Assembly (NCBI GenBank): GCA_011799875.1
Contig: CM022301.1
Location: 218,308,296-218,372,295 of the forward strand
Length of the DNA stretch: 64,000 nt
Direction of reading: 5' to 3'
Source: Thinopyrum elongatum
Lineage: Eukaryota > Streptophyta > Magnoliopsida > Poales > Poaceae
The position numbers and the translations under genes are program-made. Shown here in pieces: positions 22,595-32,194 of this stretch (positions within the stretch are counted from its first letter, which is position 1; every line of letters starts with the position of its first letter). Under the pieces are notes generated by a model that worked only from the letters and a program-made list of their open reading frames with translations, was not told the origin of the DNA and ran no database searches.

Positions 22595-24959
22595 CTACTC
22601 CTGGGGAGTCAAGCAAAGGTTGATATCAGGGGAAGGCCTGTGACCCATGGGTTGTGCGCCAACAGGCCAGCCGACCATGGTGAAGCCGGCGGAGCTTGAG
22701 TTCAGGTTCATGGGGCCGGTGGTTGCAGTGTGCTCCACATTGGCATGGACTTGCAGGGGCGCCATGGGTACCGGAGGCCCATGGCGACCATTGCCGGGAG
22801 CCGCCTGAGAGATGGGCATTGCAGCTGTGAGCACCGGCGGAGGGGCCTCAGCCTCCGGCGGCGCTGGAATGGCAGATGGTTGCGGCTGCAGGCCCATCCT
22901 CCTCTGATGCTGCTTCAGACTGTTCGGTAGGAAGCTCCCCACAATCACCTGTTCAGACGGTCTGTGTTAGAGAAGGAAGAAAATATGGTTTCAAAATGCA
23001 AAAGGTGCGAGAGAACTTGAAAAGCCGGGGCTATACCTGGATAGGAGTGGCAGCACGCAGCATACCGGCGACTACTCCGCCGATGACACGACCATCGGGG
23101 CCAGCAAGTGACACACTGAGCCCACCGGTCCTCTTCCGGCCACCTTCCTCGGCCATTGTAAAGGAGCCAGTCAGCTGAAGAATCTCAAACAGGCCCTGGA
23201 AATCAGATGCACGAAATATTTTCAGTTTGAATCAGTCAGACACAATACACCAGTTAAAATAGGCAAGAAATTCATCTATCCGCATAGGTACATAGCCATT
23301 TTTTTTTTAGAAAAGGAGGTCATCCCCTGGCCTTTGCATCCGGAAGATGCATGCGGCCATAGGTACATAGCCATTAGCCAAGTTGCATTGTGTATAAGGG
23401 CATGTTTGGATGACGCCCACGCCCGCCCTACCAAATCGGGGCACAGCCATCGAAACGCCTCGCCCACGCCCTCAGTCAACAATAGGATTTTGGTAGGGTG
23501 GTTACTGGCTGCGATCCAAACAGGCCCTAAATAAAGCCAAATTAGTGTAGAGTGCAAACTACTCCGGACAAATGAAACATTCAACAGAGATTCACAATAG
23601 CAATTCTTGTAAAATGTTCGATTGCTATCTGTCTCTTTTTTTTAGGGGATTGCTATCTGTCTCTTAATACATAGGCACGCAACCCTCTTGCGCATTCCCC
23701 AAAAAAAAAAGCGATAAGAGGCAAACAGCAAATTTTTGGTGCCATTTTTGTTGCATACCTCGTAGGTGAAGGTGCTATCAGATGAGCCAGATGAGCCAGG
23801 CTTGTTGAATGCCACATTGGAGATGGTCCCACTGGCAGCGAGGATGCAGACCGAGCGTGGACCCCTCTGAGAGAATGACATTATGCGCGCCGCCACATCC
23901 TACAAACCAAATCGGACAAGAACAGCGATGTGTTTCTCAAATTACGACACCCATCCGCCACTAGATCACAATGTAAGGAAAAAGTAGAGGTTTAAGATGC
24001 CAAAGACGCTAATTAATTGCCTCTCTAGCTGGGACGATGATGACATGCGGTGTGAAGCTCCCTCCAGCTGAGAGCGCATACCATTCCCCTTCACAAATCA
24101 CAAGTATTTAAGGATTACCGGCAGGCAAACAATTACACTAGTTTTCTAGGCCATTGAGGTACTGGAGAGCACGAACAGAGACCTTAATCAAGGTTAGCAT
24201 ATAAGTACGAAATCATCTACAGTAACTTTCTAACGGATCAGGTCGATTAGTTCAACCCTGCCAGATAAATCTGACAATAATGCGTACGCAAGCTAGGTTG
24301 GTGAGAATAAATGGGGGAAGAGTACAGGTAAAGGTTGGTGTGAATAAGTGGAGATTAAACATAGGAATCACTTTAATAACATCGGAGATGGATGCGACAA
24401 GATGAGAGTCAAGAACAGCAGAACTGTCCTAACAGATACCGCCCTAACTGGACCCCATCCTAGCAATGGAATAGAAATGCGCAAGGGGGAGCAAACATGG
24501 CAAGAACCCAAACAGCAAAAATGGAGGCTTTGGGTCGGTCAAGAAGAAGCTGTGGATTCCAGAGGGAGCATACGGACCTAGGGTGGCTAGGATCTGCCGT
24601 CTCCCGGAGCCGCGCGGCCGGCCCCTGCGCCGCCCGGAGCTCAAGCCGGCCACCTGCTCGCCGTCACCCGCCATCTGCATGCCGTTGCCGTTGCCGTTGT
24701 GCCCCGCACTGGCCTCGCTCGGCTTTTCCTGCTCGCCGCCGAAGCTCCACGCGTGCGGCGTCGCGGTCGCGTACCCTCCTCCCTGGCCAGCCGCTGCCTG
24801 CGGCGGGGACGGCGTCGGGGAGGTCGACGGCGAGGAGGGAGAGGAGCGGTACTCCACCTTGGCTGCTCCTTGCGGCTCCGCCATGGAAACATCTGCTCTG
24901 AACAGGCCGAGACCGACTTCATGGCCACCTGCCACCGCAATGCCCACCCTCCCCTCCAT
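22595..24959 (-). CDS. AHL: AHL family protein: AT-hook motif nuclear-localized, PPC/DUF296 domain (five exons)
   Basis: The only convincing host gene. Minus-strand exons are 24959-24578, 24088-24021, 23899-23759, 23195-23037 and 22948-22595 (1,104 bases, 367 residues). The phases all fit. AHL proteins are nuclear, bind AT-rich DNA and matrix regions through the AT-hook, form trimers through the PPC domain, and regulate growth genes. The N-terminus is low-complexity. The AT-hook GRRRGRPRGSGRRQILATLG sits near residues 109-128. The PPC domain follows, with EWYALSAGGSFTPHV, DVAARIMSFSQRGPRSVCIL, GLFEILQLTGSF, KRTGGLSVSLAGPDGRVIGG and VVAGMLRAATPIQVIVGSF. The C-terminal tail is P/M-rich. Two oddities occur at the end of exon 2. 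The conserved GE reads RE (PAREDVAAR), and the intron starts GC (GAG|GCAATT) instead of GT. No frame break is present, so the gene may be functional. Confidence 0.92.
23398..23527. mobile_element. Tourist-like MITE (130 bp) in AHL intron 3
   Basis: Terminal inverted repeats GGGCATGTTTGGAT and ATCCAAACAGGCCC are flanked by the 3-base duplication TAA (23395-23397 and 23528-23530). This is the pattern of PIF/Harbinger-class Tourist elements. It lies in the intron between exons 3 and 4 of the AHL gene. Just upstream (23299-23360) is AGAAAAGGAGGTCATCCCCTGGCCTTTGCATC-like sequence that resembles another repeat but cannot be classified. Confidence 0.85.
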
Positions 24960-25254
24960 GTAGCATGTGGGGGTAGCTGCTTGGCCGCTCTTTGGTTGGG
25001 TTTCTTGGTTTGCTGGCTTGACCTCAAAACGAGGAAGAAGGCAGACCAGAGGAGACGCCTACTCTAGTTTTGCAAGTTTGCTTTCTTTCCCCGGTTGCTC
25101 TAGCCGAGGCACCAGTAGCACTGTTGTAGTAGTACCATATGCCAAAGTTCTATGGGGGGAAATATTTTAAAGACGAGGGAGAGAAATGGTGGCAGAGATA
25201 AAACAGAGAGAGATATTGGGGGCAGAAACTGCACAAGAATGGCGGGGTTCCTGT

Positions 25255-25308
25255 TCTCTCTCTCTCTCTCTCTGCGCACAAGAAACACCCATACACTCTC
25301 TCTCTCTC
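25255..25308 (-). promoter_or_regulatory. GA-repeat tracts upstream of the AHL gene
   Basis: Two (TC)n runs on the plus strand (25255-25273 and 25295-25308) read as GAGA repeats on the gene strand. They lie about 300-350 bases upstream of the AHL start codon. GAGA tracts are common in plant promoters and are bound by BBR/BPC proteins. Use here is inference. Confidence 0.4.
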
Positions 25309-25512
25309 CAATTTTTTAAGGAACAACCTCTCTCCTTTGACCAACCAGCTGATTGGTTGGACTGCAAAAGTGTACTGGAGTATGCAACATACTTCCATTA
25401 TAATGAACAGTTGAATACTGTGTGCAATAAGACAAATTATTCCCCCGCAAAGAAACAATAAGACAAATTATGGCTTGTTGAAAAATGAATGAGACAAGTA
25501 GTATAATGTACT

Positions 25513-25558
25513 ACTTTAGTGATCTAAATGCTTTTATATTTCTTCACAAAGGGAGTAC
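25513..25558. mobile_element. Stowaway MITE fragment (one end)
   Basis: TTAGTGATCTAAATGCTTTTATATTTC followed by TTCACAAAGGGAGTA matches one half of the Stowaway type seen at 21580-21618. The other half is not recognisable. Confidence 0.55.
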
Positions 25559-25559
25559 T

Positions 25560-26100
25560 ACCTTTCTTCTGGTTTATTGGTCTGCTTTGTGGTTTGGCTA
25601 AAAGTCTAACTCTGAGACTGGATTTAATGATATGGTGTTTAAATTTGACTAAAGTACACTTTATCTAAGAATATGCAATGATTTACTCGGTGGCATGCAG
25701 ATTTTTGAAAAAAAAAGGAGATTCACCCTCCTATATGCGAGGACAAATTCAAATTTTACATAAAAGATTGTGGGGATCTTGGGATGGCTCTTTCTTCCCC
25801 TCTCACCCCTCCCTCCTCTCTGGAGGCCCACCACCCCCGCCACTGCCATTACAACGGAAACCACAACTCCTTCACCGGAGGCCGCATCCCTATCGCCATT
25901 TTGCCATGAACATGACTACTTTTGGTCCTCTCAGGTTGCCTTCTGGAACATACTCGTCGTCGGAAACACCATGGGCATGGTCTTCAAAGAAAAGATCTGA
26001 AACTACACAATGATGCCCTCACCACTACCCTGGATCCAACAACAACACCTGTCGGCTCTGCATCTCCTTCTCATCCAGTCACGTGCGGCTGATGAAACCA
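25560..26100. other. Region with no supported gene
   Basis: AT-rich then C-rich sequence. Short open frames exist on the plus strand (for example a P-rich one near 25790-25880) but show no domain or conserved motif. It may be decayed sequence upstream of the RNase H-like remnant. Confidence 0.4.
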
Positions 26101-26129
26101 TGGTTGTTGCACTGCTTTAGGAGGTCCTC

Positions 26130-27887
26130 GGTGGCTCTCCACTCTTGCCCGGGGCTATGTGAAACCGAATATCGATGCAGGTTTCGATGGTGAGATGGTC
26201 ATAGGAATGGTTTGTGTTCTTATCCGCGACGCCTCTAGAAAATTTAGCTGTAGAAATCAGGAGGATTGGATGGTGCTCGAATGTGTTAAACTCAGAGGTC
26301 AAGGCTCGGCCCGCGTCGCCCTTCCCTGGCGGCATGGGGGAACCCTAGCCGCTACCGGCAGTCAAGCCTCTCCTTCGCCTTCCCCGCTTCGCCGCTGTCG
26401 GAGTGCCTGTCGGCGAAGCCGCGCTAGGCCCTGGAATGGCGGCGACGGTGCAGCCATGGCGTCTCTGGCGCACCCTCGCCTCCCAAGATACGCTCGTTGC
26501 ACGACATAGGGGGTCCCCTCCGACTGCTGAGTCCTTGCCTGTCTGGTGGGTGCAGCGCGGCCCCAACCATGGCCGTCGCTTCCCTGCTGATGTTCCCTCT
26601 CGCCAGCAAAGCCCGCCCCATGTTGTGTGTGATGTTGTTGGTAGGGGCTGCAAGGGCGAGGGCTGCTACCAGGCTGGCCGGGGATTGGGGGTCTACCTTG
26701 GCTGGTGGGTTCCCTCGTCCCTGGCGGCGCCTCCTTCCGAGCTGCGGCGCTGGCTCCAACGTGATGGTGTTCAGGTAAAGTTGGTTATGTCCCAGTGGTT
26801 GCTGCATTGGCAGCGCCAATCTGGTGGCGTGGTGGGCATGTGAGGCCTCGCACGGGGTCCTTTGCCGGCGTTGCACCGGCCCCGAGAGTCCTGTACCTAT
26901 GTCTTCCAGCGTCCATGGCTCCCCAACGCCCTATGTCGGCGCGATTCCGGCCCAGACGACCCGGTAGTTGCGTCTTCCAGCTTCCTCGGCTCGTCAGTAT
27001 CCTGACGGCCTCGGCCCTGGTGGTTTGGAGTCGCGTCCCCTCTAGTCCCTAGCTTGCTGGCATTGCCGATCGATGTCGCATCCCCTGCGTTAGCTCTCTC
27101 CGCCCCGCCGCATCCACGACCCTGTCCACCTCCACTCGGCGGTCTTGCGCCAGACCCAATGCTCGCGTGTCCGGTTATGCCGGTGCCTCTTTTCGGTGGC
27201 AGGTGCAACCCTACTCCCACCCCTTATGAGGTGGCGATTCCGACCAGCGGCTTGACTTCCTCATCTTCGATTCCCTACCCGATGGCTATGGGATTGCTCA
27301 AGCTCAGGTAAAGGCGAAATCGCTGCTTAGTTTACCGATGCTGGCAGCGGCGACACTCGCGGGTGTCGTTTCCCTTCTTGGAGGCGCTGCCATGGCCTTT
27401 ATCTGCGCCCCTCTTCGAGCACAGGGGAAACCCTAGGTCTAGTTCCTCAGATCAGATGGCGATGGCTTCACGATGTCGTTCTCCTTCTTGAAGGTGCTAT
27501 CTTGCTCGCTAGCGGCGTCCACCGGTGTTGGATTTTGACGATGTTGGACATCATGTTAGTTTGGTCCGCCTCTTTGGTTCAGGGTTTGGTAGGTTTAGCT
27601 GTGTTGTAACCTCTGTTTGGGCTAAGCATCCCTTATTCCCCTTGCACCAGGGGCCATGTTTACGCCTACTTGCGTCCGTGACAAGTGTTGTGCCCTCGTT
27701 TGTACTTGTTCTCCCTTCTATCAATGGAATGATATGCAAGCTTCACGTATTCACGAAAAAGAGGTCAAGGCTCTAAGATATGGACTTACTCTAGCATAGT
27801 CCATTGAGTTTAACAGGCTGGTGGTTAATCCTATAAACATGAAGGTGATTACCATGATGAAGAATGGAGCAAACTTTGCGGGAGAAT
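26130..27887 (+). pseudogene. RNase H-like (RVT_3-type) remnant, split by a LINE-derived insertion
   Basis: Before the insertion the sequence encodes YVKPNIDAGFDGEMVIGMVC and VLIRDASRKF (about 26158-26250). This resembles the plant RNase H-like fold that begins VKLNVDGSF and continues with VLRDHxGK. After it, SEVKALRYGLTLA and a stop appear (27758-27805), the expected second block of the same domain. The pieces join in a different frame and contain a stop. Such domains occur in LINE reverse transcriptase proteins and as stand-alone plant genes, and which applies here is not clear. The remnant ends abruptly where element F begins. Confidence 0.5.
26308..27759 (+). mobile_element. LINE-derived (non-LTR) insertion, about 1.45 kb
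   Basis: Flanked by a 14-base duplication, AGAGGTCAAGGCTC, at 26294-26307 and 27760-27773. That is the long, variable type made by target-primed reverse transcription. The 3' end TCAATGGAATGATATGCAAG followed by CTTCACGTATTCACGAAAA is a typical Triticeae LINE tail. The body is GC-rich, starts with a 5'-untranslated-like AACCCTAGCCGC stretch, and contains no reverse transcriptase or endonuclease. It is therefore internally deleted and non-autonomous. Confidence 0.75.
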
Positions 27888-29397
27888 TGATACGTCTCCA
27901 ACTTATCTATAATTTTTTATTGTTTTATGCTACTATATTACCAATCTTGTATGCTTTATATGCAATTTTATATCCTTTTTTTGGACTAACCTATTAACTT
28001 AGTGCCCATTGTCAATTTCTGTTTTTTGCTTATTCCTTTGTTTCACGAAAAAACCATACAAAACGAAGTCCAAACACGATGAAATTTTACGGTGATTTAT
28101 TTTGGACCAGAAGAGACCTAGAAGCTTCGGGGAGGCACCAGACAACATTCCAGGGAGTCACAAGCTCAGAGGGCACGCCCCTAGAGGGGCGCCGTGTGAG
28201 CTTGTGACTCCCCTGTGGGTCCATTTGACCCAATTCCAGTGCTATAAATTCCCTAAAATCCAGAAACCACCAGAGAGAGACCCGAAACAATTATTCCGCC
28301 GTTGCAAGCCTCTATTCTTCCACGATCCCATTTGGAGGCCTTTTTCAGTACTATGACGGAGGGGGGAAACATTGGGGAGGCAATCTTCATTAACCTTGCT
28401 ACCTCCATGATGATGTGTGAGTAGTTCCCACAGGACCTACGGGTCCATAGGAGTAGCTAGATGCCTTTTTATCTCTCTTTTGATCTTCAATGCAATGATC
28501 TCCTCTGAGATCAATCCGATGTAAACTTTTGCGGTGTGTTTGTTGGGATCTGATGAATTATGGGTTTATGATCAGATTATTCATTAAAAGTAATTGTGTC
28601 TCTTCTGAGATATATTATGTGTGATTTAGCCTTGTAGTTCTCTCCGATCTATTTGTCTTCTTTGGCGAAGTAGATTGGTTTATCTTCAGTGGGAGAGGTG
28701 CTTGGTGGTAGGTTCAATCTTGCGGTGTCCTTACTCTGTGACAGGAGGAGTCGCAAGACACGTATTGTATTGTTACTACTAAGGGTAAAATGACGGGGTT
28801 CAAACATATTATTTGGTCTTACTTGTCTACATTATGTCATCATGCTCCAAGCATTACTCTGTTCGTAATGAACTTAATACCATAAAATGCATGTTCTATA
28901 GCGGTCGAGGGGTGGAGTAATAGTAGTACATGTAGATGTATTTCGATCTACTTATCTCGGACGTAATGCCTGTATATTGATCATGCCATGAACAATCATC
29001 ATAACTATGCGCTATTCTATCAATTGCCCAATAGTAATTTGTTTACCCACCGTTGCTATGCTTATGAGAGAGATGCCTCTAGTGAACCTATAGCCCCCGG
29101 GTCCATTTACTTTATATTTACTAAAACCCTAAAAAAATAGTTGCTGCAATTTATTTACTTTTATTTTCCTTTTTATTTTATCTATCTACCACTATGAGAT
29201 TTAAACCTTGCAATTGGCGAGAACGAGGAGATTGACAACCCCATTGATGTTGTTGGGTGCAAGCATTTATTTATGTGTGCGCAGGTACCATTTATGTCGT
29301 TCGTGTGGCGTCTCCTATTGGTTCGATAAACCTTGGTTCTTATCTAAGGGAAATACTTTTTGCTACTACACTGCTTCAGCGCATATCACAGGTAGCA
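27888..29397 (+). repeat. 5' LTR of element F
   Basis: Starts TGATACGTCTCCAACTTATC and ends CACAGGTAGCA, followed by the primer site. A TATA box TATAAATT lies at 28243-28250. The start hairpin common to this group has a mutated second arm (ACTTATC instead of ACGTATC). Confidence 0.87.
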
Positions 29398-29407
29398 GAA
29401 GAATTTC

Positions 29408-29427
29408 TAGCCCCGTTGCCGGGGAGG
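29408..29427 (+). other. Primer-binding site of element F
   Basis: TAGCCCCGTTGCCGGGGAGG lies ten bases after the LTR end. It matches the complement of the aspartate-tRNA 3' end (TGGCGCCGTTGCCGGGGAG) with two mismatches. Confidence 0.8.
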
Positions 29428-29595
29428 CTTCACACGAACAAGTCTAGGTTCCTTCATTCACAGTTATCAATTTGCTTGTTTTACTTTCTCGGCCATTTGC
29501 CTTTTAATTTTCCCTCTCTTTTTCATCCCCCGACTTATCTATAAATTAAAAATACCAAAAATAATTTGTGTGCTATCTTTGCTTGAATCACTATC

Positions 29596-31224
29596 ATGTC
29601 TACTAAAAATACTAAGTTGTGCGATTTTCAAACACTAAAAATAATGATTTTATTAGTACACAAATTGCTCCTCCCGCCACTAGTGCGGAGTCATATGATA
29701 TAAATGTTGCTTTGTTAAATCTTGTTATGAAAGAAAAATTTGCTAGAAACCCTAACGAAGATGTTGCATCCCATCTTAATACTTTCGTTGAATTATGTGA
29801 TATGCAAAAGAAAAAGGATTTGTATAATGATATTATAAAACTAAAATTATTTCCTTTCTCTCTTAGAGATCGAGCTAAAGCATGGTTTTCATCTTTACCA
29901 CGAGATTCGTGGAATAAGTGTAAAGATGATTTTATTACTAAATATTTTCCTCATGCTAAGATAATATCTCTTAGAAATCAAATTATGGATTTTAAACAAC
30001 ATGAGCAAGAACATGTTGCACAATCATGGGAGAGAATGAAATTAATGATTAAAAATTGTCCACACATGGATTAAGTTGATGGGTGATAGTACAAAAAAAA
30101 TATGCGGGACTAAACTTTGTTTCAAGAAACCTTCTAGACTGAGCTGCAGGTGAAATATTTATGGGAATACCACTTGGAGAAGCCACGAAGCTTCTCGAAA
30201 ACATGACTGCAAACTACTCCCAATTGCACACCGAACGAGCTCCAACTGGTAAGAAGATAAATTATGTTGAGGAAATAACCTCCTTGAGTGAGAAAATGGA
30301 TGCTATCATGAATATGCTTGCTACTAAAAATTCTCAAATTGATCCAAATGATATTCCTTTGTCTACTTTGATTGAGCAAAATAATGATACTATTGGTGTG
30401 AATTTTATCTCAAGGAGTAATTTCAATAATAATGCTTATAGAGAAAATTTCAACAATTCTAGGCTGTACCCCGGTAATCCCTCCAATAATTATGGTGATT
30501 CCTATAATAATAATAATAGTACACCCTCTGATCTAGAGGCCAATATTAAAGAATTTATTAGTTCTCAAAAGATTTTCAATACTACGATGGAAGAATAATT
30601 GAGTAAAGTTGATGAGTTGTCTAGAAACATGGATAGACTTGTGCATGATGTGGATGTTATCAAAATTAAAAAAATTCCACCTAAAAACGATGAAATACCT
30701 GAATCTCTAAAATCTATCCAAGTCTCCATTGATGAGAGTAGAAAGAGAACCGAAAAGATGAGAACTAGACGAGAATTCCTAGAAAAATTGTTTGCATCCG
30801 GTTTTCACTATAAAAATAATGAAGATATTAAAATGATTGGTATATTTCCTATTGAATCATTCTTTAAAAATATAAAAAATTATGATAAAGGGACTGGAGA
30901 TGAGTCAACTTTAGCTAGAAGGCATTCCAATAATTTGGAGGGTGATGATCATAATGGTAAAAATACTAAAAGTGGGTTTGAAGAGGTTAAAACTTTAGAT
31001 GGTGATGTGCCCACTACTTTGGATTACAAGGAATTTAATTTTTATAGTTGTTCTGTATTTGGATATATTTCCTTGTTGAAATCCATGATCAATTCACCTA
31101 ATGCTTATGAACAAAACAAAGCTTTTACTAAACATATATATCGTATAAGCTCTTATTAAAGCTAACAAAGAAAAACTTGAACTAGAAGTGTCTATTCCAA
31201 GAAAACTGCATGATGAATGGGAAC
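29596..31224 (+). pseudogene. gag of element F (Athila-type), disrupted
   Basis: Gag would form the virus-like particle. The likely start is ATGTCTACTAAAAATACT at 29596. A one-base change near 29625 shifts the frame. The capsid block then reads SAESYDINVALLNLVMKEKF, SLRDRAKAWFSSLPRDSW and NKCKDDFITKYFPHAKI. A frameshift follows near 30060, where CPxHGLN is expected. A second section runs 30161-30598, with LGEATKLLENM and DIPLSTLIEQNNDTIGVNF. An in-frame TAA at 30596-30598 replaces a lysine codon, and a third section continues to 31159 (KSGFEEVKTLDGDVPTTLD). Another frameshift lies near 31133. The last codons DEWEL abut element G. Confidence 0.88.
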
Positions 31225-31753
31225 TGTCGTGGATTTAACACGGCAGATGCCCTTGTGAAAGGACTTAGGTGTGGAGCCATCGCAACGAAGGTTAGCTTGA
31301 AGGGGTTGAACGGGACAAAGGACACAAGGTTTACCCAGGTTCGGCCCCTCACAACGAGGTAAAAGCCTACGTCCTGCTTCTAGTTGTATTGCTTGAGTAT
31401 CGATTACAAGGGAGCGATCACGCTTGACCTAGCTATTGATCAATTGTTTCTTGAGTTAACCCGCCGCCGGCTCTCACCTTTATATACATAGGTCGAGGCC
31501 CCGGGGCTTACAAGAGTCCGAGCCGGATCACACAACGTGACCAGCTCGACTTCTAAGTCGCCTTGCCTTACCAGGCAAGTTACTATATGGCGTCTTACAC
31601 GTCCGGGTCTTAGGCCACCACCAGGCCCGCCTCTTAAGCCATCGTCTTCACACTTCGTCTTCTTGGGCCTACTTAGGCCTTGTTCATTGAGTCACCAATG
31701 GTGTAACCCGGCCCCTCCTGGGCGGGTCAGACCTCGGGGTTATATCCCCAACA
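31225..31753 (-). repeat. 3' LTR of element G (529 bp)
   Basis: On the minus strand it runs TGTTGGGGATATAACCCCGAG to TTAAATCCACGACA. A minus-strand TATA box TATATAAA lies at 31479-31486. Confidence 0.92.
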
Positions 31754-32008
31754 TTAGGCCCCAGATTGATTTGAACTTGTTCATGTCAATCTTCACTGCT
31801 TCAGTTGGCGAGTCATCTTTCCAAAGCTCAGCCTTGAATAAAACGTTGTAACCCGCCATGACGTCACACGAATTAAATTCATAAAAAAAACCATGACATC
31901 ACACCGGATCTTTTGCATTAACTGGTCGTCCGAAAATCGAGGCGCCTGCACTGTCGAGATAATCATGTCGCCTCCTCGATTTCCGCGAATGCCATTTTAC
32001 TGTTTCCT

Positions 32009-32016
32009 TATAAATA
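32009..32016 (+). promoter_or_regulatory. TATA box of the antisense gene in element G
   Basis: TATAAATA followed by GGCCCGAGG, then a C/T-rich stretch typical of a plant 5' leader. It lies about 180 bases before the first ATG (32195) of the antisense gene. It points opposite to the LTR promoters of G. Confidence 0.6.
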
Positions 32017-32194
32017 GGCCCGAGGGGGTTTCTTTTTCACTTTTACCCCCTTTTGCTTCCACTTCTTCTTCCTCCTCGCGACCTCCGCCGCCAGAGCTCT
32101 ACCACTCCAGCCGACCTTCACCGGCGACTCCAACAAGGGCCGTTGCATCAACCTGAACGAACCAGAAAACTGCGGCACACTCCCGCGCTTCATC

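Noticed and set aside
23636..23712. T-rich and A-rich inverted stretches (TTTTTTTTAGGGGA and TCCCCAAAAAAAAAA) in AHL intron 3 as a further MITE
   Set aside because: The arms are mostly homopolymer and no clear target duplication is visible, so the case is too weak.
24497..25067. Plus-strand frames of 120-134 residues opposite AHL exon 1
   Set aside because: They are complements of the GC-rich, low-complexity AHL N-terminus, and the AHL reading is supported by family motifs and splice phases.
25678..26013. Plus-strand P-rich frame of about 110 residues
   Set aside because: No recognisable domain and no conserved start context. It lies next to decayed sequence and is probably chance.
27888..29397. 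F's LTR considered as a solo LTR
   Set aside because: It is followed by a primer-binding site and gag, so it is a 5' LTR of a longer element.
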